The notes under the pieces are model-generated. The model worked only from the letters and a program-made list of their open reading frames with translations, did not search any database and had not been told where the DNA came from. A stretch of DNA of 64,000 nucleotides from Triticum aestivum. Lineage: Eukaryota > Streptophyta > Magnoliopsida > Poales > Poaceae. The stretch spans positions 228,715,780 through 228,779,779 of the forward strand of contig NC_057808.1 in NCBI RefSeq assembly GCF_018294505.1. The letters are read 5' to 3'. Position 1 is the stretch's first letter. Each line of letters opens with the position of its first letter. The position numbers were made by a program, and so were the translations under genes. This document shows positions 56,101 to 64,000 of the stretch, one piece after another.

Positions 56101-56473
56101 TTCGTTGATCTCCTTGGCAAGGCCCATACACATTAACTAGGGTCCAAGTTTGGGCCGATTGAGTGGAGCGAAAACGAGTCACAAGTGCAAAATCTTCCGA
56201 AGCTACAGTTGTAGCTGTGAAAGTGGCACTATTACAAATGGTAGAAATTCCCCCCGACGCTCCCCGAGAGGGGACAAAATCAAACTTATCAAATCTTCTA
56301 GGGCAACACGTTTTAATGTAAGCATTATCCAAAGAGGATTTTTTAGTTTCCTGCAAGCAAATCACCGCACAACCACTAGAGTTGATCGCATTAGAAAGAG
56401 CTAATTGTTTGGCTTCAGAGTTTAGCCCACGTACATTCCAACATAGGACATTCCAACTAACCAAAAGCGGCAT
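53169..56473 (-). pseudogene. LINE B ORF2: endonuclease and reverse transcriptase
   Basis: The likely ATG is 56471-56473 (MPLLVSWNVLCWNVRGLNSE). The AP-type endonuclease includes VICLQETKKS (Glu), VNVYGP and LLIGNFNFIRG, where the usual GDFN Asp is Asn. It ends in PVSDH, directly preceded by TGA (55796-55798) where CGA is the likely source. RT follows in the same frame: APGPDGFTGIFLKSCW, LITLIPKTNAPSSVNDCRPI, QYGFLKGRTIQDC, LKLDFAKAFDTIDH, GVCQGDPLSPLIF and IQYADDTIL (54382-54412). The C-terminal WLWKSKATMKIKVFGWLLLS zinc region is cut by a frameshift near 53180. It performs target-primed reverse transcription. Confidence 0.9.
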
Positions 56474-57964
56474 AAATAAAGTAAAGCAGGAGAATGAGGC
56501 AGCCTCTGAAGATGACCCTGCTTCCTTCCAAGCTAGCAGCTCCTCCTCCAAGAGTTCAGTTGCTGGAATTCCACACATGACTGAACCAATATGCTGTATC
56601 ACTGGAATTGGGGTTGGCACTGGCAGTGTAGCATCATCAGGAAGCTCAGTGATGACTACTGAAGAGGCAGCAGAGGGGGTGACCCGTGGCTTTACCTTAG
56701 AAACCCTGGGTTTGACATCAGTGACGGGTGGCACCTTAAAGCCATCATATTTGTTCTTGCGGGCACTTCTACGAAGATTGATCGAGGACTCAGGAACTCG
56801 CTGTTTACCACGACGACCGAGCACAATTGCATCAGTCTCAGGCATAGCATCAGGAATGTGAGGTTCAGACTGCTGTAACACAATTTGCTCAACATCACCA
56901 GTGTCCTCAATTATAGGATTCAGAGGAGTGGCGTTCTGAGAAAAAGCACCTAAGTCCAGCATAGGAGTCAGAGTGCCCTGTGTGACAGTATCTGAAGTTG
57001 CAGTAGATGATTCATTCAGGCGAAGAACTTTAGTAGTGCCCATCTGTTCCATAAGAGAAAACCTGGAGGAGTGAAGAGTGATAGTTTTGGTTGCTTCAGA
57101 CAGAGCCAGAACACCATTTTCTTCAGTGATCACCACTTTGAGGTCCACTCTCTCATCTCTAAGGCCAAATCCCGAGCTCCAAGGGCCATAAGCCGCAATG
57201 ATTGGCATAATAGCAAACCTGAGGAAAGTGTTGAGCCGGATAATTGGGAATCCAGCATTGATCATCATGGAGCTGACAACATTTCCCTGTTCAGTCACTG
57301 CAAATTGTATCCCAGAAGCAGAGAGGGAAATTTCAATGTTCAGCGCATTGCGCAAAGGTGCATCAGCAGGTATCAGACTAGTCTGATGAGAGGCAAACCC
57401 TTCTCCCAAAGTGAGCGCAGAGAAGATATTACTTGGTATCAACACATAACTGTCAGATATTGTTGCACTGGAATCCGAACTATCATAAGTCGAGATGGAG
57501 TCATTCCAAGCAGTACCTGGGCTGTCCTGAAGATTGTTTGCGGGAAGGATTCCATCCTGGACCTGTAAACCTTTAGCCGCCAACCAAGCCCGATAATTAT
57601 ACAGAGTTGGCGGAGGCGGTGGAGGGGAAGGAGGCCAGGCACCCCAGCCAGCTTGGAAGTGAACATCATTCCCTTGGGCAGCATTGTGTTGAGGCTATGC
57701 ATCATTGGGATTAGGCATGGCATTCTGAGCAAGCCAGTTATGCAGCTGCGCTTGATACATCTGCTCCGCAGTGAGACCCTCACCAAACAAAGGATGAGGA
57801 ATACCATCCTCAGGAGGTGGGTCAATGCCGGCCGGTGGAACGTCAGGAATATGAGCATTCCAGTCACTGCTTCGAAGAATTGTGATGCATACAGTCCAGC
57901 AGCGACGTTCCCCTCCTAACTGGTGCATGACAAAGCTCTTAGGAACCCGGCGTAGGCTAAGCAC
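56474..57964 (-). pseudogene. LINE B ORF1, C-terminal segment
   Basis: One frame runs from 57964 with a TAG at 57695-57697, then from 57583 straight into ORF2 without a stop. It contains WGAWPPSPPPPPPTLYNYRA, ISLSASGIQFAVTEQGNVVS, a long variable part, and the basic RGKQRVPESSINLRRSARKN patch. No enzyme motif is seen. Position before the endonuclease and the basic patch fit the ORF1 tail. The absence of a stop before the ORF2 ATG is unusual. Confidence 0.6.
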
Positions 57965-58017
57965 TCTGGCTTTGATCAGAACAAGTTTTCTGTCACCCCT
58001 AGTATTATTCCAGGTAA

Positions 58018-58746
58018 CTAACTCACCAACTTGTCCATAGACTTATGAATATAGTGTGAGGTCTGGTAGTCATGAGGAAATCCAATATAAAGCAACCAAA
58101 CTAGAGGCCCAAAACTAGTCTGACGCATGTTGATAGCAGCATCATGAGGAACAAAAGAAACAACAGTGCCTTGATTATCCTCATCCTCATCTAACTCAAA
58201 AGTAGTACCGACCACAGCATCTCTGACAGCAGAATCCACAAAACCAAAAATGACAATCCCAAGCGGATAATCATCTACTTCTGTGGGGAAGAAGTTAGAC
58301 TCATGAAGCAAACCTTCAATGGCGTGTCGAAGCATGGCCTTCTGATGGAAGGGGACGAAGCGATTCACTTCAGCAATGGCCAGAAAATCATTGCGGAGCG
58401 GAGGAACGGGGCCGACAACCATCTCATCTCTGACAAGGCGGTCTTCAGGGCCGAGCTCGATGGTCATGCCTTGGGGCAGGTAGGGGACGACATTGACGGG
58501 TAAGTTCGCCATGGGAGGGGAGGGAGGAGCAGCAGGAGGTGGAATCGAGCGAATGACAGGTGACAGAGAGGGAGGCGTATTGGCAGGGGTATTTTGCTTT
58601 GGGAACCCAAACGCGCCTCCTCTGCCTCCGCTTGACGCCGTAGGAGGACGCCACGTGGCCAGGCTCCCCACACGATCTGCATCTAACGGTGCCGCTGCGG
58701 ACTGCTCCGGTCGTCCCTCCTTGGTTGTTGTGGGCAAGTGAATCAA
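58018..58746 (-). pseudogene. LINE B ORF1, middle segment
   Basis: This 242-codon frame has a Pro-rich stretch, then MANLPVNVVPYLPQGMTIEL, FLAIAEVNRFVPFHQKAMLR and DDYPLGIVIFGFVDSAVRDA, and ends with FGPLVWLLYIGFPHDYQTSH. It looks like a folded ORF1 domain of plant LINEs. An overlapping frame (58445-58765) encodes a knuckle-like CRSCGEPGHVASSY with Tyr in place of the last Cys. Confidence 0.55.
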
Positions 58747-58997
58747 TAAAAACAGAGTATATCAATTTTTGCCGCTGAGCATCATTGATTGGAATAGACC
58801 CAGATATAATTCCATTATAGTCCTAAAAGGAATCTGTTTGCTCGGTAGAGAAATCTTCAGTGGAGGGAAAAATCCTTAGGATTAATGAGCTGCCTCATAA
58901 AGAGTGGGCCAGCATCCAAAGAATTGGGCTGGGTTTCCATAGCTGGCTTAGGAGCCCATTTCAGGCGAGGGACCGGGCGGAACCTACATTCTCAATA

Positions 58998-59594
58998 CTA
59001 ATGGCCCAACCAACCACAAAGCGAGCATAATTTTAATCCAGGATAGGTAAAATATGAATGGCCAGCAAAGTAACAAGTGGGGCAGGTTTTGAGCATAGGA
59101 GGTGCAGCCTCAAGACTTCTCGGCCCAACATTGCATTGGCCACTTGGGAATTCCACTTCTGGGCTAGGATGATAGTGTGATGTGCATTGGCAAGGAGCCT
59201 CAAAGCAACTCAGGCAAGGAACGCCCGGACAATTATCAGATAAATGCCCCAAGATGTCACAATTAGAGCATATACGTAATCGCTTGTAGATGTAGTCCAA
59301 AGGTGGCACAGAAGAAAGTGACCAAATGGTTGCAATGTGGCTGACAGAATATCCAAAACGTAGTTGATCCAGAATATGAAAGATCATAAAGGTCGGAATT
59401 GAATCCCAATATCCATGTTGAAAAAACTGACCTTGAAAACGCATCGTCTCCATAGAGGGTGATCGGGTGGATAAATCACACTTAAACTTGCCCAAACATA
59501 ATCCATCAGGTAATAAATGATGATTGCTCTGATTTCCCGTTGAGTCATTAATCTGATTGGTCCTTTGAAAACTCCCGAAAGAAAGCCCGACCAC
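58998..59594 (-). pseudogene. LINE B ORF1 with zinc knuckles
   Basis: The frame holds FQHGYWDSIPTFMIFHILDQ, a proper CCHC knuckle CSNCDILGHLSDNC with CLSCFEAPC after it, and a second, degraded one CPTCYFAGHSYFTY followed by CSLCGWLGH. Such knuckles bind nucleic acid. The frame stops at 58998; 58747-58997 between segments shows stops in all frames. Confidence 0.65.
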
Positions 59595-59851
59595 TGAGGG
59601 ACACCCATTAATGCCATTAATTTCTCGTACCGTGTTACCAAAAGAGCTGGGAATGGCCGTCGAAGCAGCGTTTTGTACCGGCGGTGAGAAGTCCGGTGAA
59701 CCCTGTGGGAGAGTATGCTCAGGAGGATCTAGTCCAACAAACCAACATTGTAGGCCGAATTCACATGGCTACGAGAACGTTGGAAATCCAGACTAGTCGT
59801 GATAGCAATTGGTGAGCGCATGGATATATCAATGGTCGTTTCATCGGAGTG

Positions 59852-60245
59852 CTAGAAATTGTCCAATGGAGCGACTACATGATCATGGCCTCGAAAGAGC
59901 TGAAAGTGACATATGAAGTCCGGCCATATACGATCCTTGAGGTGGTAACCAACCTTATTGGAAGCTACCGAAAACCTAAAGCGACGCTCGCTCAAAAGTT
60001 GAACCTTGAACCCCGATGGTAGACCTCCAATGCAGCATTGTAATGCCAAGCCAACCGATTCCACAGAGAGGTTGAAGGAGGCCGAAGAGAAGTAGACAAC
60101 CAAGAAGAATTCCTTGGTTCCATGACCAGGAGAGAAATGAACCGTAGATCCAAAGCGACGACGCACCTGATCCGCGACTGCTAGGTCGGGGTTGAAGTCT
60201 CAATGCAAAAGTCCCTCCATAGCGTGCTCCGGCCGAGATCTCCAT
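59852..60245 (-). pseudogene. LINE B ORF1 N-terminus (DUF4283-like)
   Basis: The first ATG (60243-60245, MEISAGARYGGTFALRL) starts in one frame. A frameshift near 60170 leads to the frame at 60166-59852 (RRRFGSTVHFSPGHGTKEFF, SVESVGLALQCCIGGLPSGF, RRFRFSVASNKVGYHL). It resembles the DUF4283-type N-terminus of plant LINE ORF1 proteins. 59595-59851 is degraded ORF1. Confidence 0.6.
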
Positions 60246-60376
60246 TACGATGGTGGTAGAGCAGGTGGAGAGGAGAGGTGGAGGAGACGAGCCATCTGGA
60301 GGAGAAAGTATCGCTCTCTCCAATTAAAGTTTTTTGGCGCTGGCTTTTTTAACATCTGGAGGAGCCATCTCTATGT

Positions 60377-61380
60377 TGATCATATCTACTATATGACTCA
60401 CGTTCGACCTTTCGGTCTCTAGTGTTCGGAGACCATGTCTGTACATGCTAGGCTCGTCAAGTTTAATCCAAGTATTCTACATGTGCAAAAATGTCTTACA
60501 CCCGTTGTATGTGAACGTAGAGTCTATCACACCCAATCATCACGAGGTAGTTCAAAACGACGAACTTTGGATGTGGTGCATACTCGGGGAGAACACCTTT
60601 ATCTTGGAATTTAGTGAAGGTATCATCTTATAATGCTACCGTCGTTCTAAGCAAAATAAGATGCATAAAGGATAAACATCACATACAATCAAAATATGTG
60701 TCATGATATGGCCATCATCATCTTGTGCTTTTGATCTCCATCTCCAAAGCATCGTCATGATCTCCATCATCACCGGCTCGACACTTTTATCTCCATCGTT
60801 GCATCGGGGTCGTCTCGCCAACTATTGCTAACGCATAGCGATAAAGTAAAGCAATTACATAGCGTTTGCATTTCATACAATAATCAAGAGAACCCTAAGG
60901 CTCCTGCCGGCTGTCGATATTACAAAACATGATCATCTCATACATCAACATATATCACATGATAACTTGACCATATCACAACACAACATGCCGTGCAAAA
61001 ACAAGTTAGACGTCCTCTACTTTGTTGTTCCAAGTTATACGTGGCTGCTACGGGCTTCTAGCAAGAACCGTTCTTAACTACGAAAAAACCACAACAGTGA
61101 TTTATCAACTTTGATGTTTTAACCTTCTTCAAGGACCGGCCGTCGCCAAATTCGATTCAACTAAAGTAGGAGAAATAGACACCCGCCAGCCACCTTTATG
61201 CAAAACAAGTTGCATGTTAGTCGGTGGAACCGGTCTCATGTGCGTGGACATGTAAGGTTGGTCCAGGCCGCTTCATCCCACAATACCACCGAATCAAAAT
61301 AAGACGTTGGTGGTAAGCAGTATGACTATGACCGCCCACAACTCTTTCTGTTCTACTCATGCATATCATCTACGCATAGA
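60377..61380 (-). other. Copia 3 leader, LTR-proximal part
   Basis: This is non-coding leader collinear with 26013-27030 of copia 2, reversed (for example ATCACATCAACATATATCAC and the GACCGGCCGT region). No gene is present. Confidence 0.85.
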
Positions 61381-61396
61381 CCTGGCTCGGAAGACA
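61381..61396 (-). other. Primer-binding site of copia 3
   Basis: The minus strand reads TGTCTTCCGAGCCAGG directly after the 5' LTR. It matches the copia 2 site in TCCGAGCCAGG but has decayed further from the initiator-Met complement. Confidence 0.6.
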
Positions 61397-61397
61397 C

Positions 61398-63126
61398 TGT
61401 TGAGGGGATGTTGCAGGAAAACAAAAAAAATCCTACGCACATGCAAGATGTATCTATGGAGATGCATAACAACGAGAGGGGAGAGTGTGTCTACGTACCC
61501 TCAAAGACTGTAAGAGGAAGCATTTAGTAACGCGGTTGATGTGGTTGAACTTCTTCGCGGTCCAACCGATCAAGTACCGAACGTATGACACCTCCGCGTT
61601 CAGCACACGTTCAGCTCGGTGATGTCCTCGCCTTCTTGATCCAGCAAGAAGGGTGAAGTAGTAGATGAGTTCCGGAAGCGTGACGGCGTGGTGACGGTGG
61701 TGGTGATGCTACCTCTGCAGGGCTTCGCCTAAGCACTCCAAAAATATGACTGAGGGAGGAAACTGTGGAGAGGGACGCCGCACATGGCTAAGAGATTGTC
61801 GTGGTCTTGTGTGGCGCCCCCTCCCTCATATATATAGGTGGGAGGGAGAGGGAGGCAGCCAGGAGGCGTCCCAAGGGAGGCCGAATCCCCTTGGGCTCCT
61901 GCCCTGCCCCCCTTACCATATTTGCCCGAGGAGGAAAGGAAGGGGGAGGAGAGGAAGGCAGGGGGAGGCCGAATCCCCTCCTTCCTTTTCTCCCCATGGC
62001 CAGCTGCCATAGGAGGGGTGCGCCAGCCCCTTGTGGGCTGGTGTGCTCCTCTTACTTGGCCCATATGGCCCATATACCTCCCGAGGGTTCCCGGTCCGGT
62101 GATCAGATGACTACCCGGTACCTCCCGAAACTCTTCTGGTGTCCAAATAGCATCGTCCTATATATCATTCTTTACCTCCAGACCATTCCGGAGCTCCTTG
62201 TCATGTCTGTGATCTCATCCGAAACTTCGAACAACATTCAGTCACCAAATCACATAACGCATATAACACTATATCGTCAACGAACGTTAAGCGTGCGGAC
62301 CCTAAGGTTCGAGAACTATGTAGACATGACCGAGACACTCTCCGGTCAATAACCAATAGCGATACCTGGATACCCATATTGGTTCCTACATATTCTATGA
62401 AGATCTTTATCGGTCGAACCTTATGACAACATACGTAATTCCCTTTGTCTGTCGGTATGTTACTTGCCCGAGATTCGATCGTCGGTATCTTCATACCTAG
62501 TTCAATCACGTTACCAACAAGTCTCTTTACTCATTCCGTAATGCATCATCTCGTAACGAACTCCTTCGTCACTTCGCTTGCAAGCTTCTTGTGATGTGTA
62601 TTACCGAGAGGGCCCAGAGATCCCTCTCCGATACTCGGAGTGACAAATCCTAATCTCGATCCATGCCAACTCAACAGACACCTTTGAAGATACCTGTAGA
62701 GCATCTTTATGATCACCCAGTTACATTGTGACATTTGATAACACATAAGGTATTCCTCCGATATCCGGGAGTTGCATGATCTCATAGTCGAAGGAATATT
62801 TATTTGACATTAAGAAAGCAATAGCAATAAACTGAACGAGCATATGCTAAGCTAACGGATGGGTCTTGTCCATCACATCATTCTCCTAATGATGTGATCC
62901 CGTTATCAAGTGACAACACATGTCTATGGTTAGGAAACCTTAACCATCTTTGATCAACAAGCTAGTCTAGTAGAGGCTTACTAGGGACATGGTATTTGTT
63001 TATGTATCCACACATGTATTTAAGTTTCCAATCAATACAATTCTAGCATGAATAATAAACCTTTATCATCAATAAGGTAATATAAAATAACAACTTTATT
63101 ATTGCCTCTAGGGCATATTTCCTTCA
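61398..63126 (-). repeat. 5' LTR of copia 3
   Basis: The plus strand runs TGTTGAGGGGATGTTGC...CATATTTCCTTCA, 1729 bp. The TATA region CATATATATAGG is near 61828-61839. It is directly followed by the duplication CTGGA (63127-63131). Confidence 0.93.
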
Positions 63127-63131
63127 CTGGA

Positions 63132-63692
63132 TCGTGCTGTGCGAACCGCGGAAGTCATCCAACGCGGTTCTATATGGGTCCGCGACGCGGTCCGGACGCG
63201 TTTTCTTCCGCAAACCGGAGACAAACGTAAGGAGGTTTGCGAGAGTGAGGACCGATCTCAAGCCCGATTATGACTGTCCTGGCCCACCAAAACTCCTACC
63301 CCCCCCCCCCCCGCGTGCCCTTCCCTCCCGCGCCAGCTGCCAGCATTCATGCCGCTGTAGAGCGCGTCCGCTCCACACTAAAGGCGACTCAGGACGGACA
63401 CGACCTCTCACTGCCTCCGCCTTTGAAGTGGCACGCCGGCCGAGGGCGCCGCCCGCTGCACGCCCGACTGAACACGCCTCCTCGCCACATTCAAACGCCT
63501 CCATTAAATACGCATGGAAGTCGAGAAACCTACTCCGGCCACACAACTGTTCACGAGCGGGCCAGCATGAAACGCAATGCCGACCGAGTCCCTCCCGTCC
63601 ACCCTTTATTTAAACGAGGCCACACGGTGGGCAAGAATCGCACCACTCCGCCGCTCCCCATCTCCTCCTCCACCATTTTCTCCACTCTTTCG
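63132..63692 (+). other. Right flank: GC-rich, promoter-like sequence
   Basis: No gene is seen here. It continues the pre-insertion sequence of 46832. A C14 run is at 63299-63312, and a TATA-like TTTATTTAAA is at 63604-63613, about 80 bp before the ATG at 63693. The GC-rich, CG-containing composition differs from the LTR to its left. Confidence 0.4.
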
Positions 63693-64000
63693 ATGGCATC
63701 TGACGAGCAGGAAGAGCAGTTTTTCGGAATAAAAGCTGGATGGGTGGCCCGCCGAGCCAGCCGGATACGAGTGAGGAAGCTCCCTGCTCCACCTCCCTCG
63801 CCTAGCCCAACGGAGCTAGTTGCCACCCCAAGCCAGCACAACGGGAAGCATAGCCACACGGGCATCGTCGCTCCCTTGACGACACCGCGTCACCCCGCGC
63901 CTCCCCTGTCTGTGGCCGCGACTGCCGTGTCTGCGACCGTGCCTTCTGTGCCTGCGGCCGCGCCATGTAGGCAGAGACAGAAGCCGGGTGCGCGGAGATT
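63693..64000 (+). CDS. Unknown open frame, cut by the window edge
   Basis: An ATG at 63693 opens a frame of at least 102 codons without a stop (MASDEQEEQFFGIKAGWVAR, then ASRIRVRKLPAPPPSPSPTE, then an Ala/Val/Pro-rich stretch). The start is favoured by a TATA-like box 80 bp upstream and by the acidic N-terminus followed by a basic patch. It could be the 5' end of a host gene or of a DNA transposon gene (PIF/Harbinger-associated ORFs have similar beginnings, from memory). No domain is recognised. Low-complexity composition means it may be chance. Confidence 0.35.
   Translation, partial: MASDEQEEQFFGIKAGWVARRASRIRVRKLPAPPPSPSPTELVATPSQHNGKHSHTGIVAPLTTPRHPAPPLSVAATAVSATVPSVPAAAPCRQRQKPGARR

Larger units (their letters stand above)
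52734..60364 (-). mobile_element. LINE B (L1-type), apparently full length
   Basis: This is a 7.6-kb non-LTR element flanked by the 12-bp duplication CATCTCTATGTT (52722-52733 and 60365-60376). On the minus strand it ends in a short A tract (T run 52732-52739). It has ORF1 with CCHC knuckles and ORF2 with endonuclease, RT and a zinc-binding C-terminus. The 5' end repeats CATCTGGAGGAG twice (60292-60303 and 60353-60364). The interrupted target is the leader of copia 3, whose uninterrupted form is seen in copia 2 near 27035. Confidence 0.92.
46833..63126 (-). mobile_element. Copia 3 (BARE/Angela-type), complete, carrying LINE B
   Basis: The two LTRs (46833-48520 and 61398-63126) run in minus orientation and are flanked by the 5-bp duplication CTGGA at 46828-46832 and 63127-63131. 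The internal region holds purine tract, RNase H, RT, integrase, protease, gag, leader and PBS. The leader is split by LINE B (52734-60364). Breaks include a lost gag ATG (ACG at 52533-52535), a TGA in RT (49301-49303) and frame changes near 49860-49980 and 50746-50780. Confidence 0.95.

Noticed and set aside
56382..56861. Plus-strand 159-codon frame opposite LINE B ORF1
   Set aside because: Antisense to the open ORF1/ORF2 frame, with no start context, domain or conservation visible.
63299..63312. Homopolymer C14, and the similar C runs near 22426 and 33040
   Set aside because: Simple homopolymers; lengths may be sequencing or assembly artefacts, and no motif is associated with them.

Overview
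The window is plant nuclear DNA and reads as intergenic DNA of a large, repeat-rich grass genome, most likely a wheat/barley relative (Triticeae). The basis is three BARE/Angela/WIS-type Ty1/copia copies with about 1.7 kb LTRs that open TGAAGGAAATATGCCC and close CCCAACA, several Ty3/gypsy elements, two plant L1-type LINEs, and insertion of elements inside elements. I see no tRNA, rRNA, CRISPR or bacterial-type gene, and no convincing ordinary host gene. The only candidate is an open frame at the extreme right edge (63693-64000).

Left nest (1-25190). The deepest layer is LINE A (minus, 20799 to about 25190). A chromovirus-type LTR (minus, 19140-20798) lies in its endonuclease region. Copia 1 (plus, visible 5209-6207 and 17537-19139) is inserted in that LTR. 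Copia 1 is itself broken by gypsy A (minus, 1-5208, running off the left edge) in its RT/RNase H gene and by gypsy B (plus, 6208-17531, 5-bp target duplication CAGAG) in its 3' LTR. Gypsy B is a complete chromodomain element with an extra ORF before gag. A 608-base run of N lies in its 5' LTR.

Middle nest (about 25190-45980). Copia 2 (plus) has a partial 5' LTR, a PBS, broken gag-pol and a 3' LTR. The 3' LTR is split by gypsy C (minus, 32198 to about 45270), a Tat-lineage element with two RNase H domains. Gypsy C also carries, on the opposite strand between pol and its 3' LTR, a multi-exon accessory gene, an array of 69-bp repeats and a series of hairpins. Its 5' LTR is missing.

Right nest (46833-63126). 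Copia 3 (minus) is complete, with both LTRs and the target duplication CTGGA. A 7.6-kb LINE B (minus, 52734-60364, 12-bp target duplication) is inserted in its leader. Two stretches not assigned to an element (45981-46832 and 63127-64000) flank this block; the second was contiguous with the right part of the first before copia 3 arrived.

Function. All coding regions are retroelement gag, protease, RT, RNase H, integrase or endonuclease genes plus accessory ORFs, and nearly all carry stops or frameshifts. Many of the stops are TAG where a CAG glutamine codon is expected, which is what deamination of methylated CHG sites would produce.
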